From: Hyphomicrobiales bacterium
GTDB taxonomy: Bacteria > Pseudomonadota > Alphaproteobacteria > Rhizobiales > Beijerinckiaceae
DNA length: 64,000 nucleotides
Reading direction: 5' to 3'
NCBI GenBank assembly: GCA_900470095.1
Contig: UBZM01000003.1
Coordinates: 98,020-162,019, forward strand
Shown: positions 7,535 to 15,834 of the stretch, piece after piece
Position numbering within the stretch: the stretch's first letter is position 1
Layout of the letters: every line of letters begins with the position of its first letter
Translations under genes and position numbers: made by a program
Notes under the pieces: model-generated
Database searches by the model: none
Told to the model about the DNA's origin: nothing
Seen by the model: the letters and a program-made list of their open reading frames with translations, nothing else

Positions 7535-9051
7535 TTCAGGACGGCCCGCCCTTCGACCTTTGCGTCGACCGTGCCGAGCCGGCGCAGATAGACCATGACC
7601 TCGTTCGCCATGAGCTTGCCGTCGGTCAGGCCGAGCAGTGTCCGGCCGCGGCCAAGCGCAGTGTAGCCATCGCCGCCTTCCAGCATGAAGTTGTTGGAGG
7701 CGACCGTGTACTTGCCGGTGGTCTCGATCGGCTTGCCGTCGACCGTGACGGCCGTGACGCGCGAGCCTTGCGGCTGCTTGAGATCGGCCTCGAAGCTGAG
7801 CCCCGAGACGACGGGGAAGCGCCCCGCGCCTTGCGGCGCATCCCTCAGTCCGTTCTCGATCGCGTCCTTCACGTCCTTGCCGGTGATCTCGACCATCACG
7901 GTGGCGTTGCCGAAGGGCAGCTCGCTCAACACATCGCGCCGGGTGACCTTGTGGCCAGCGGCGTATTGCTTGTTGGCCCGGATGCCGCCGGCATTGGTGA
8001 TGGCGAGCTGGGCGCCGGTTGCGGTGCGGATCGCGTCGGCAATCAGGTTGCCGATCGCGGTTTCCTGCGTGCGGATCACGCTGGTGCGGGAATCGAGCGG
8101 GGCGGCGAGCGTCGCGATTTCGATGTCGAGTTCCTTCGACAGCTCGCTCTCGTAGCCCTTGACGATCGCGGCAACCTCCGGATCGGGCGTTGCAGCGCGG
8201 GAATCGTTGACGCGAAATGTCGGCGTCCACTCGACACGGCGATTGGCGCCCTCGCCGGTCACCTTCGCGGCGATATCGATGGCGGTGACGTAATTGCCCT
8301 CCTCGTTCGACTCCACCATCACGACCTTGCCGTCATAGGCGATGGCGAGGTCGTGGTCGTGGCCGGTGAGCAGGATGTCGACGACGCGCGAGCGCACGAT
8401 CGTCAAATCCGTGGCGCGGTCGGCATGGACGACAGCGACGAGGATATCGGCACCCTGCGACTTCAACGCCCCGGCCTCGCGCCGCAAGGCCTCCGTGGTC
8501 GAGGAGAATTTCAGGTCGCCGGGATTGGAGAGCTGCGGCGTCGGATCATAGGTGGTGCCGATGACGCCGACCTTGATGCCGCCAAGTTCGAAGATCTGCG
8601 AGTCCTTGTGGCCGGGCAGCGCGTTGCCGGCAGCGTCGCGCAGATTCGCGGCAAAGGTCGGGTAGGTCTGGGCAGCGGTGAGTTTGAGGTAGTTCTCCTT
8701 GCCGAAGTCGAACTCGTGATTGCCGGGCACGAAGACGTCGATGCCCATCTTGTTCTGCATCGTGACGATATGGGCGCCCTGGTCGAAGCCCGACATCAGG
8801 GAGGGGGAGTAGCAGTCGCCCGCGTGGCAGAAGAGCACGGGTACGCCGCGAGCCCGTTCGGCCTTGGCTATGCCCGAGGCGCGGGCGAAGCCGCCGCGGC
8901 CCTTGTCGTCGCTCATCTTGTAGATGTCGTTGAGCAGCAGCAGCGTGAAGGCAGGGGCCGGAGCTTGCGCCCTGGCAACCGGCGCGGTGGCGGCAAGCGC
9001 GGCCGGGGCAGCAAGGACGCCGAGAGCGCGGCGACGGGTCAGCTTGGTCAT
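7531..9051 (-). CDS. Tat-exported 5'-nucleotidase / bifunctional metallophosphatase (UshA-like)
   Basis: A 506-residue periplasmic phosphatase. The N-terminus carries a twin-arginine signal (TRRRALGVLAAPAAL, cleavage after VARAQ). The metallophosphoesterase domain follows: LLLLNDIYKM, HAGDCYSPS, VPGNHEFDFG (metal-binding GNHE) and LLTGHDHD. The C-terminal 5'-nucleotidase domain contains LAITNAGGIRANKQYAAG (AGGIR substrate motif) and ELPFGNATV. It would hydrolyse nucleotides or similar phosphate esters for scavenging. ung follows with a 4-base overlap, and hemH is divergent 168 bases away. Confidence 0.9.
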   Translation of the reverse strand: MTKLTRRRALGVLAAPAALAATAPVARAQAPAPAFTLLLLNDIYKMSDDKGRGGFARASGIAKAERARGVPVLFCHAGDCYSPSLMSGFDQGAHIVTMQNKMGIDVFVPGNHEFDFGKENYLKLTAAQTYPTFAANLRDAAGNALPGHKDSQIFELGGIKVGVIGTTYDPTPQLSNPGDLKFSSTTEALRREAGALKSQGADILVAVVHADRATDLTIVRSRVVDILLTGHDHDLAIAYDGKVVMVESNEEGNYVTAIDIAAKVTGEGANRRVEWTPTFRVNDSRAATPDPEVAAIVKGYESELSKELDIEIATLAAPLDSRTSVIRTQETAIGNLIADAIRTATGAQLAITNAGGIRANKQYAAGHKVTRRDVLSELPFGNATVMVEITGKDVKDAIENGLRDAPQGAGRFPVVSGLSFEADLKQPQGSRVTAVTVDGKPIETTGKYTVASNNFMLEGGDGYTALGRGRTLLGLTDGKLMANEVMVYLRRLGTVDAKVEGRAVLK

Positions 9052-9219
9052 GGAGCAAGGCCCTGTTGAGAAGAAATCCAGATTAGCAAACCGCGTGCCG
9101 CTGACCAGCGGAAACGGTTAGCCGATTATGCAGGGGTGCCGATGTCGCACCCCGGGCCTTCGTGGCTGGACGAATGCTCTAACTCGTCTAAATCACGAGG
9201 AAACGAAAGTCCGGGATCG

Positions 9220-10284
9220 ATGACACTCCAGACCAAGCCCGCCGCCGGCCCACTCCCTGTGAAGCTGCCCTCCGACCATCGGCCGTTGCGTGGCTCGCGC
9301 ATCGGCGTGCTGCTGATGAATCTCGGTACCCCGGAAGGCACGAGCTATTGGCCGATGCGGGCCTATCTCAAGGAGTTCCTGTCCGACCGGAGGGTGATCG
9401 AGACCTCGCGCTGGGTCTGGTGGCCGCTGCTCAACCTCATCATCCTGACGACGCGCCCGGGCCGGAAGGGCAAGGACTATGCCTCGATCTGGAACAAGGA
9501 GCGCGATGAGGGGCCGCTGAAGACGATCACGCGCTCGCAGACCGAGCAACTTGCGGAACGGCTGAAATCCTATGCCGGCGAACGCGTCGTCTTCGACTGG
9601 GCGATGCGCTACGGCTTTCCCGATGTGAAGAGCCGGCTGAAGGCACTGCAGGACCAGGGCTGCGACCGCATCCTGATGGTGCCGCTCTATCCGCAATATG
9701 CGGCGCCGACCTCGGCGACCGCCTGCGATCAGGCTTTCCGGGCGCTGATGCAGATGCGCTGGCAGCCCGCGGTCAGGGTCGCGCCGCCCTACCATGACGA
9801 TCCCGTCTATATCGCAGCGCTCGCTACCTCGATGCGCGCCTCGCTCGCCAAGCTCGATTTCGACCCGGAGGTGATCCTCTGTTCGTTCCACGGCATGCCG
9901 AAGGAATATCTGCTCAAGGGCGATCCCTATTATTGCCAGTGCGTCAAGACCTGGCGGCTGCTGCGCGACGAACTCGGCCTGCCGGAAGAGCGCTTCCGCC
10001 TGACCTTCCAGTCACGCTTCGGGCCCGACGAGTGGCTGCAGCCCTATACCGACGAGACGGTGAAGGCGCTGGCCGAAGCAGGCACGAAATCGCTCGCCAT
10101 CGTTGCGCCGGGCTTCTCGGCGGACTGCCTGGAAACCCTGGAAGAGCTCGATGTCGAGAACCGCGAGATCTTCCTGCACAATGGCGGCAAGCAGTTCGCC
10201 TATCTGCCGTGCCTGAACGATTCCGACGAGGGGATCAGGGTACTCGAGGCCGTCGTGCGCCGCGAGCTGATGGGCTGGATGTAG
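9220..10284 (+). CDS. hemH: ferrochelatase
   Basis: A 354-residue enzyme that inserts ferrous iron into protoporphyrin IX, the last step of protoheme synthesis. Visible are GVLLMNLGTPEG at the N-terminus, MVPLYPQYAAPTSA, the signature SFHGMPKEYLLKGDPY with its catalytic His, and CLETLEELDVENRE. The ATG at 9220 (MTLQTKP) is preferred; the frame is open to 9136 but those residues are not family-like. The gene is alone on its strand, divergent from the nucleotidase. A GGGTGC/GCACCC dyad (about 9135-9153) lies upstream. Confidence 0.95.
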   Translation: MTLQTKPAAGPLPVKLPSDHRPLRGSRIGVLLMNLGTPEGTSYWPMRAYLKEFLSDRRVIETSRWVWWPLLNLIILTTRPGRKGKDYASIWNKERDEGPLKTITRSQTEQLAERLKSYAGERVVFDWAMRYGFPDVKSRLKALQDQGCDRILMVPLYPQYAAPTSATACDQAFRALMQMRWQPAVRVAPPYHDDPVYIAALATSMRASLAKLDFDPEVILCSFHGMPKEYLLKGDPYYCQCVKTWRLLRDELGLPEERFRLTFQSRFGPDEWLQPYTDETVKALAEAGTKSLAIVAPGFSADCLETLEELDVENREIFLHNGGKQFAYLPCLNDSDEGIRVLEAVVRRELMGWM

Positions 10285-10343
10285 CGCTTCGCGCAGTGCC
10301 TTCCGCAGCCAGGGCGGCTCGCCCGGAGTGATGGCGTAGAAGC

Positions 10344-11240
10344 CTACCCGGCCACGAACCGGCTGACGCTTTCGACGACTGCTTTCGCCTGCAGGATGCG
10401 GCGGTGGCCGAGCCCCTTCACGGGCTCCAGCGTGACACTGGGCCCGGCCGCTCCAAGGGCCTCGGCATGGTGAAAACCCAGTTCCCGGTCGTCGCGGCAA
10501 TGGATCACCAGCGTCGGCCTGGCGATCGCTGCGAGCTGGTCACGGCCCTCGAAAGCCTCGACCGGGCTCCCGGCCACGACATGGATGCGCCGTTCCAGCG
10601 CCGCCTGGCCGCGCCGGCCGAGACCGATCGTCGTGCCGAACTGACGGGTGATCTCGGTGATCGAGGAGGGGGCGGCGATCAGCGCCAGCCGGTTCGCCGT
10701 GACGGTGGGCTGACCCGGTACGGTGCGAGCGAGCGCGGCCATCGCGATCGCGCCGCCGAAGGAATGGCTCACGATGGCATGGACCGGTGCGAAGGCGCGC
10801 GCGACGGCGGCGAGGCTGGCGACACCGAGCGGGATGTTGAGCTCGCTGCCCGTCGAGTCGCCATGGGCGGGTAGATCATAGGCGACGACACGGAAGCCGG
10901 CCGCGGTCAGTGGCGCGACGAAGGCGGTCATGAAGGCCGCCTCACTGGTCCAGCCATGCAGGAGGATCACGGACGGCGCTGGGGTTCCGGACGGCTCCTG
11001 CCCCTTCGGTTCGAAGAGATAGGCGGTGACCGAGCCACAGGGATAGGGAATGGCGTGGCGTGTTGCGGCGGCCAGCCGTTCGGATGCAGCTTTTGTCGCC
11101 GCCTTTCGTTTCGCGGTTCCCTGTTGCCGCCGTGGCGGCGTACAAAAGGCCTTGAAGGCAAGATGTCCGGCCGTCTTCGGTGCAACGAAGCTGGAGAGGC
11201 GGATGAGCGGTCGAATGATACGGAGTGCTGAACCGGCCAT
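10344..11240 (-). CDS. alpha/beta hydrolase controlled by the divergent MarR gene
   Basis: A 298-residue alpha/beta hydrolase with HGW (residues 95-97, oxyanion region), nucleophile Ser160 in SHSFGG, a probable acid in HCRDDRELGF and the His in KGLGHRRI. The N-terminal 60 residues are Ala/Arg-rich without a clean signal peptide. The ATG at 11240 is chosen over an upstream frame start because it has the family-like beginning. The gene is divergent from a MarR regulator only 45 bases away, and the two operators described at 11258-11291 cover that gap. The substrate is not evident. Confidence 0.8.
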   Translation of the reverse strand: MAGSALRIIRPLIRLSSFVAPKTAGHLAFKAFCTPPRRQQGTAKRKAATKAASERLAAATRHAIPYPCGSVTAYLFEPKGQEPSGTPAPSVILLHGWTSEAAFMTAFVAPLTAAGFRVVAYDLPAHGDSTGSELNIPLGVASLAAVARAFAPVHAIVSHSFGGAIAMAALARTVPGQPTVTANRLALIAAPSSITEITRQFGTTIGLGRRGQAALERRIHVVAGSPVEAFEGRDQLAAIARPTLVIHCRDDRELGFHHAEALGAAGPSVTLEPVKGLGHRRILQAKAVVESVSRFVAG

Positions 11241-11257
11241 GGTGCGACCTCTAGTTC

Positions 11258-11291
11258 GTTCAATGCTGAACAAATATGTTCAACCATGAAC
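11258..11291. promoter_or_regulatory. twin MarR-type operators in a 45-bp divergent promoter
   Basis: GTTCA-N4-TGAAC occurs twice, at 11258-11271 and 11278-11291. The centres are 20 bp apart, about two helical turns. The second copy contains the MarR start codon (ATG at 11286). Such paired short dyads are the expected target of a MarR dimer controlling itself and the divergent hydrolase; binding itself is inferred. Confidence 0.65.
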
Positions 11292-11783
11292 AAAAAGCAA
11301 GAGCCGATTTCCGCAGACACCGACAGGGCTCATTCCGAGGACAGGCAGGTGCTGCCCTGGGAATTGCCGCGCTTCCATAATTGGATCGCGGTCGCGCGCG
11401 TGCATGCGCTCTGGAAGAAGGTGTTCAGCGAGGCACTTGCGCCGCTCGGCATTCAGCTCGCGCATTATGACGTTCTTGCGAATGTCTTCCATGTGCCGGG
11501 CCTGACCCAGCAGGCGCTGGCGGAGAAGCTGCTCGTAGGCCGTAGTGCGATGAGCATGCTGCTGCCGGAGCTGGAGCGGCGCGAGCTGATCGAGCGCCGT
11601 GGCGACGAGGCCGACCGCCGCGTGCGCCGGCTCTGGCTGACACCCGAAGGCGAGGCGCTGACGCGCCAGGCGATGGCGATCCATGTCCAGCGCATCGAGG
11701 CGATGATGCTCGTGCTCAGCGACGAGGAATGCGCGATGGTCGGCGAATTGATGCGGCGGGTCTCAAAGGCACTGGAAGGCTGA
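11286..11783 (+). CDS. MarR family transcriptional regulator
   Basis: A 165-residue winged-helix regulator. The recognition region reads GLTQQALAEKLLVGRSAMSMLLPELERRELIERRGDEADRRVRRLWLTPEG-like, with the wing and EADRR loop typical of MarR. The N-terminal WELPRFHNWIAVARVHALWKKVFSEALAPLG forms the dimer helix. The ATG lies inside the downstream operator dyad, so repression of its own gene is very likely. A weak hairpin plus TTTT terminator lies at 11840-11857. The regulated partner is probably the divergent hydrolase. Confidence 0.85.
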   Translation: MNKKQEPISADTDRAHSEDRQVLPWELPRFHNWIAVARVHALWKKVFSEALAPLGIQLAHYDVLANVFHVPGLTQQALAEKLLVGRSAMSMLLPELERRELIERRGDEADRRVRRLWLTPEGEALTRQAMAIHVQRIEAMMLVLSDEECAMVGELMRRVSKALEG

Positions 11784-11839
11784 ACGATGCAGCTCTCGCT
11801 TGCACATGGTCGTCGCAATCGTCAGGTTGCGTGCATCGG

Positions 11840-11857
11840 GGGCCTCGGGGCCCTTTT
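11840..11857 (+). terminator. short hairpin terminator after marR
   Basis: GGGCC-TCGG-GGCCC is followed by TTTT. The stem is only five pairs, so this is a modest candidate. Confidence 0.4.
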
Positions 11858-11909
11858 GAACGCTGGAGCATGAAACTCCAGAGCGTGACCGGCGGACTGG
11901 CGGAGCCAT

Positions 11910-12890
11910 ATGAATCAGATCTTCAGTTTCGACATCGTTGTCGTGATTCTGGTGCTGCTCGTCATCCTGACGATCGCGTTGGGGGTTCGCACTGTTCCGC
12001 AGGGCTATAATTATACGATCGAACGCTTCGGCCGCTATTCCCGTACGCTCGGGGCGGGCCTCGGCCTGATCGTGCCCTATATCGACCGGGTCGGCCACAA
12101 GGTGAATGTCATGGAGCAGGTGCTCGACATTCCGAGCCAGGAGGCGATCACCAAGGACAATGCCGGTGTCCGGATCGATGCTGCCGCCTTTTATCAGGTG
12201 CTCGACGCAGCCAAGGCCTGCTATGAGGTTTCGTCGCTCGATCAGGCGCTGATGGTGCTGACCATGACCAATATCCGCACCGTCGTCGGCTCGATGGATC
12301 TCGACCAGTTGCTGTCGCATCGCGACGAAATCAACGAGCGGCTGCTGCGGGTGATGGATGCGGCGGCTTCGCCCTGGGGCGTCAAGGTCACCCGCATCGA
12401 GATCCGGGACATCCTGCCGCCTGCGGATATCGCGGGCGCGATGAACCGGCAGATGAAGGCCGAGCGCGAGAAGCGCGCGGCGGTGCTGGAGGCGGAAGGC
12501 CTGCGGCAGGCCGAGATCCTCAAGGCGGAAGGCCAGAAGCAATCTCAGATCCTTGCAGCCGAGGGCCGCAAGGAAGCAGCGTTGCGCGATGCCGAAGCGC
12601 GCGAGCGGTTGGCCCAGGCCGAAGCGGCAGCGACCACCATGGTCAGCGAGGCGATCAGCCGCGGCGATATCCAGGCCGCGAACTTCCTGATCGCAGAGCG
12701 CTATACCGATGCGCTCAAGGCGATCGCCAGCTCGCAAAACAGCAAGGTGGTGATCGTGCCGATCGAGGCCGCGGCGCTGGCCGGTACGGTCGGCGGCATC
12801 GCGCAGCTCACCCGCGCGGTCTTCGGCGAGGATGCGGTGGAGGCGCGCCGCACCGGCTCGGTTCCCGCCTCCGGCCGGACGGGCGCCTGA
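11910..12890 (+). CDS. SPFH/band-7 membrane protein (stomatin/QmcA type)
   Basis: A 326-residue membrane-scaffold protein. Residues 7-25 form a single N-terminal membrane anchor. The band-7 domain follows (RTVPQGYNYTIERFGRYSRTL, VRIDAAAFYQVLDAAKACYEV, LTMTNIRTVVGSMDLDQLL, VTRIEIRDILPP). A charged coiled coil with repeated AEGxxQ units (about residues 180-245) forms oligomers. It is followed by an NfeD-family gene 11 bases downstream, the classical operon partner. The pair organises membrane microdomains or membrane protein quality control. Confidence 0.92.
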   Translation: MNQIFSFDIVVVILVLLVILTIALGVRTVPQGYNYTIERFGRYSRTLGAGLGLIVPYIDRVGHKVNVMEQVLDIPSQEAITKDNAGVRIDAAAFYQVLDAAKACYEVSSLDQALMVLTMTNIRTVVGSMDLDQLLSHRDEINERLLRVMDAAASPWGVKVTRIEIRDILPPADIAGAMNRQMKAEREKRAAVLEAEGLRQAEILKAEGQKQSQILAAEGRKEAALRDAEARERLAQAEAAATTMVSEAISRGDIQAANFLIAERYTDALKAIASSQNSKVVIVPIEAAALAGTVGGIAQLTRAVFGEDAVEARRTGSVPASGRTGA

Positions 12891-12901
12891 GGATTAAGAC
12901 G

Positions 12902-13348
12902 ATGCTGGACTGGTTTGCATCGATCGGTGGCTGGGGCTGGGTCGTGATCGGCCTGGTGCTGATTGGAGGCGAGCTGCTGGCGCCTGGTGTCTTCCTGATC
13001 TGGCTCGGTCTTGCCGCGTTGCTGACCGGGCTCGTAGTCGGGGCGACTGGCGTCGGCTGGCAAGGCGCGGCGCTGATCTTCGCGGGTTTGTCCGTCGCCA
13101 GTGTCCTTGCGGGCCGGGCCCTGACGCGGCGCAAGTCGGACGAACCGGATGCGGCGCAGGGGCTGAACGATCGCGGGCGCCAGCTTATCGGCAAGGTCTT
13201 CAAGCTCGATGCCACCATGACCGGTGGCGAGGGCCGCATCCGCGTCGGCGACTCCTCCTGGCGAATCACCGGGCCCGAGCTGCTGGCTGGCTCCGAGGTG
13301 CGGGTGGTGCGCGTCGATGGTGCGACGCTGGTGGTCGAGAAAGCCTGA
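12902..13348 (+). CDS. NfeD family membrane protein
   Basis: A 148-residue short NfeD protein without the protease domain. It has membrane segments at about residues 12-30 and 32-68 (GGELLAPGVFLIWLGLAALLTGL) and a C-terminal OB fold (GRIRVGDSSWRITGPELLAGSEVRVVRVDG). NfeD OB domains partner SPFH proteins, and this one is coupled to the SPFH gene 11 bases upstream. Confidence 0.9.
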   Translation: MLDWFASIGGWGWVVIGLVLIGGELLAPGVFLIWLGLAALLTGLVVGATGVGWQGAALIFAGLSVASVLAGRALTRRKSDEPDAAQGLNDRGRQLIGKVFKLDATMTGGEGRIRVGDSSWRITGPELLAGSEVRVVRVDGATLVVEKA

Positions 13349-13445
13349 ACGCTGCGCCGCCAGCTCATCTCGCTGATGCGAAATCAGGCTGCCCATATCG
13401 ATGCGCGGGGTCTATAGGGAACTCCCGCCGCAAGCGAAGCGCACC

Positions 13446-14702
13446 ATGCCAGACCAGACCGAACGCCTGTCGCTGCCAAAGGACCGGATCCGCGTCCTGC
13501 TGCTCGAAGGCATCAATGATTCCGCTGCCGATCTGATGGTCCAGGCCGGCTATACCAATATGATCCGCCTGCCCAAGGCACTCGATCACGATGAGCTGCT
13601 CAAGGCTGTCGAGAAGGTGCATGTGCTCGGCATCCGCTCGCGTTCGCAGCTCACGGCCGACGTTTTCGAGCGCGCAAGCCGCCTCTTTGCCGTCGGCTGC
13701 TTCTCGGTTGGAACCAATCAGGTCGACCTGCAGGCCGCCCGCGCGCGTGGCGTCCCCGTTTTCAATGCGCCGTTCTCGAATACCCGCAGCGTCGCCGAGC
13801 TCACCATTGGCGAGATCGTCATGCTGCTGCGGCGCATCCCCGACCGGTCGCGTTCGGCGCATGACGGCGGCTGGGACAAGTCGGCCAATGGCAGCTTCGA
13901 GGTGCGCGGCAAGACGCTCGGGATTATCGGCTACGGCAATATCGGCAGCCAGCTCTCGACACTGGCCGAGGCGATGGGCATGCGGGTGCTCTATTTCGAC
14001 CACACCGACCGGCTGCGTCACGGCAATACCGAACCCGTCGACAGCCTGAAGCACTTGCTCGCCTCCAGCGACGTGGTCTCGCTGCATGTGCCGGAGACCC
14101 CCGCGACCCATGGCATGATCGGCAAGGCCGAGATCGCCGCGATGCGCAAGGGCAGCTATCTCATCAACAATTCGCGCGGCACGGTCGTCGATCTCGATTC
14201 GCTTGCCGAGGCGCTGGGTAGCGGCCATCTTGCGGGGGCCGCCGTCGATGTGTTCCCGAAGGAGCCGGCCTCGAACAGCGAGCGCTTCGTCTCGCCGCTG
14301 CAGGGCCTGCCCAATGTCATCCTGACGCCGCATGTCGGAGGCTCGACGGAGGAGGCACAGGAGCGCATCGGTGCCGAGGTGGCGCGCAAGCTGGTCGATT
14401 ATTCCGATATCGGTTCGACTGTCGGCGCGGTGAACTTCCCGCAGGTGCAACTAGCGCCGCGTCCGATCGGGACGCGCTTCATCCATGTCCAGCGCAACGA
14501 GCCCGGCATGCTGCGGCGGCTGAACGACATCTTCGCCCGGCGCGAGGTCAATATCTCCGCCCAGAACTACCAGACCGATGGCGAGATCGGCTATGTCGTG
14601 ATGGAGGCCGACCGCATCGGTGCCGATGCGGACGCCATCCTGGCCGAGATCAGGGCGCTCGACGGCACGATCCGGGCGCGCCTGCTCTACGAGAGGCAGT
14701 GA
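13446..14702 (+). CDS. serA: D-3-phosphoglycerate dehydrogenase with C-terminal ACT domain
   Basis: A 418-residue enzyme that oxidises 3-phosphoglycerate in the first step of serine synthesis; its length and layout match the E. coli-type SerA. The Rossmann motif GIIGYGNIGSQL is at about residue 160. Catalytic-domain hallmarks include NNSRGTVVDLDSLAEAL and the conserved His region TPHVGGSTEEAQERIG. The C-terminal ACT domain (FIHVQRNEPGMLRRLNDIF) suggests serine feedback. The ATG at 13446 follows a short frame extension that is not conserved. The upstream NfeD gene ends 97 bases earlier. Confidence 0.92.
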   Translation: MPDQTERLSLPKDRIRVLLLEGINDSAADLMVQAGYTNMIRLPKALDHDELLKAVEKVHVLGIRSRSQLTADVFERASRLFAVGCFSVGTNQVDLQAARARGVPVFNAPFSNTRSVAELTIGEIVMLLRRIPDRSRSAHDGGWDKSANGSFEVRGKTLGIIGYGNIGSQLSTLAEAMGMRVLYFDHTDRLRHGNTEPVDSLKHLLASSDVVSLHVPETPATHGMIGKAEIAAMRKGSYLINNSRGTVVDLDSLAEALGSGHLAGAAVDVFPKEPASNSERFVSPLQGLPNVILTPHVGGSTEEAQERIGAEVARKLVDYSDIGSTVGAVNFPQVQLAPRPIGTRFIHVQRNEPGMLRRLNDIFARREVNISAQNYQTDGEIGYVVMEADRIGADADAILAEIRALDGTIRARLLYERQ

Positions 14703-14715
14703 GCGGGTAACCCGC

Positions 14716-15042
14716 TCACGCCGTCGTCTTCAGGCCGACGATGCCGGCGAGCACCAGCGCGATCCAGAACAGGCGGGCGATCGTGGCCGGCTCGCCGAAG
14801 ACGAGGATGCCGACGAGTACCGAGCCGAGTGCGCCGATGCCCGTCCAGACCGCATAGGCCGTGCCGAGCGGCAGCACGTCCAGCGCCTTGATCAGAAGCA
14901 CGACGAATACGACCAGAAGCGCCACCGAGACGAGCGCCCAGGGCAGGTCGCGAAAGCCGTCGGCCTTCTTCATGCTGAGCGCCCAGGCGACATCGACGAT
15001 GCCGGAGACGACGAGGGCGATCCAGGCCCAGCTGGTTGTCAT
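14716..15042 (-). CDS. SMR family transporter with Asp in place of the central Glu
   Basis: A 108-residue four-helix small multidrug resistance protein of the SugE/Gdx side of the family ([27 protein letters not shown]). The membrane-embedded residue that binds substrate and proton is Glu in nearly all SMR proteins (Glu13 in E. coli Gdx); here the equivalent is Asp17 in GIVDVAWALSMK. It starts with an ATGA overlap on the quinone-reductase gene, so the two form an operon. Substrate could be guanidinium or an organic cation; the Asp makes the assignment uncertain. Confidence 0.85.
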   Translation of the reverse strand: MTTSWAWIALVVSGIVDVAWALSMKKADGFRDLPWALVSVALLVVFVVLLIKALDVLPLGTAYAVWTGIGALGSVLVGILVFGEPATIARLFWIALVLAGIVGLKTTA

Positions 15043-15713
15043 GACGCGCTCCTGAGCCGTTCTGCGCCAACGCCCACGGTAGTTGCAAAGCTGGCGGCGA
15101 TCTCTTCAAGACGGGCATGCGCATGCGCGCGGCCTTCAGCGACCTTCTGATCCGGACCGATTGTGGGCCCCTGGCCGACCACGATGGCGTCGGCCAGGCC
15201 AATGAAGCCGAGTGCTGCCTTGAGATAGGGCGTCGCGAGATCCGGGCGGCCGCGGCTCGGCCCTTCGCTGTAATTGCCAGCGCTTGCGAGAATGGCGAGC
15301 GTCGGGCGCGATCTCAGCAGCGGCGTGTATCCCGTCGCAGGATCGAAGGAGAAGCTCAGCCCCGGCTGGGTGACGAGGTCGATCCAGTGCTTGAGCTTGT
15401 AGGGGATGCCGAAATTCCACATCGGCGTCGCGATCAGCACGAGATCGGCTCCGGCGAGACGAGCGATCATTCCCTCGATGATCCGCCAGGCCGCCTGTTC
15501 CGGGGCGTTGAGATCGCGCCTGGCGAGTCGGGCATATTTCGCCGCCAGCATGGCACCTTCGAATTCCGGCAGCTCCGCGGCCCAGAGGTCGAGCGTCTCG
15601 ACCGAGAGTGTGGGCAGCTTTGCCTGGAGGGCGGCAAGGAAGTGCCGTGCGCTAAAAAGCGAGGCTGAATCGGCCTTGCGCGGGGAAGCCTGGATGAAGA
15701 GCAGCCGTGTCAT
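15039..15713 (-). CDS. flavodoxin-fold FMN-dependent NAD(P)H oxidoreductase (azoreductase/quinone reductase type)
   Basis: A 224-residue flavodoxin-like reductase. LLFIQASPRKADSAS is the phosphate-binding loop and ATPMWNFGIPYKLKHWIDLV the flavin-contact motif typical of AzoR-like enzymes. FDPATGYTPLL and SAGNYSEGPS complete the fold. The ATG at 15713 is chosen; the frame beyond it runs into the promoter. It is divergent from a LysR gene, with operator-like repeats between them, and overlaps the SMR gene by 4 bases. A role in detoxifying quinone- or azo-type compounds, with export by the SMR pump, is an inference from the operon. Confidence 0.85.
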   Translation of the reverse strand: MTRLLFIQASPRKADSASLFSARHFLAALQAKLPTLSVETLDLWAAELPEFEGAMLAAKYARLARRDLNAPEQAAWRIIEGMIARLAGADLVLIATPMWNFGIPYKLKHWIDLVTQPGLSFSFDPATGYTPLLRSRPTLAILASAGNYSEGPSRGRPDLATPYLKAALGFIGLADAIVVGQGPTIGPDQKVAEGRAHAHARLEEIAASFATTVGVGAERLRSAS

Positions 15714-15782
15714 GTGACGCAAACCTCGTAGCGGAGGCGCCCCATCCGGGAGCGCGAATGCATGAAGGGTGGATTGCAATGG

Positions 15783-15829
15783 TGCGATTTTAAATGCTCA
15801 ATATGCGAATTAATTTCGCAATGATGCGA
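15783..15829. promoter_or_regulatory. LysR-type operator: three TGCGA repeats in 21-bp phase with a central dyad
   Basis: TGCGA starts at 15783, 15804 and 15825, exactly 21 bp apart, so all three face the same side of the helix. The middle copy is the left arm of a perfect dyad TGCGAA-N5-TTCGCA (15804-15820). LysR tetramers use this kind of spaced array, and the array lies immediately before the LysR start codon at 15835. Confidence 0.65.
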
Positions 15830-15834
15830 CGACG

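Noticed and set aside
9165..9205. Possible Irr/iron-control box before hemH
   Set aside because: CTCTAACTCGTCTAAAT has only a partial match to the TTTAGAA...TTCTAAA pattern and the arms do not pair.
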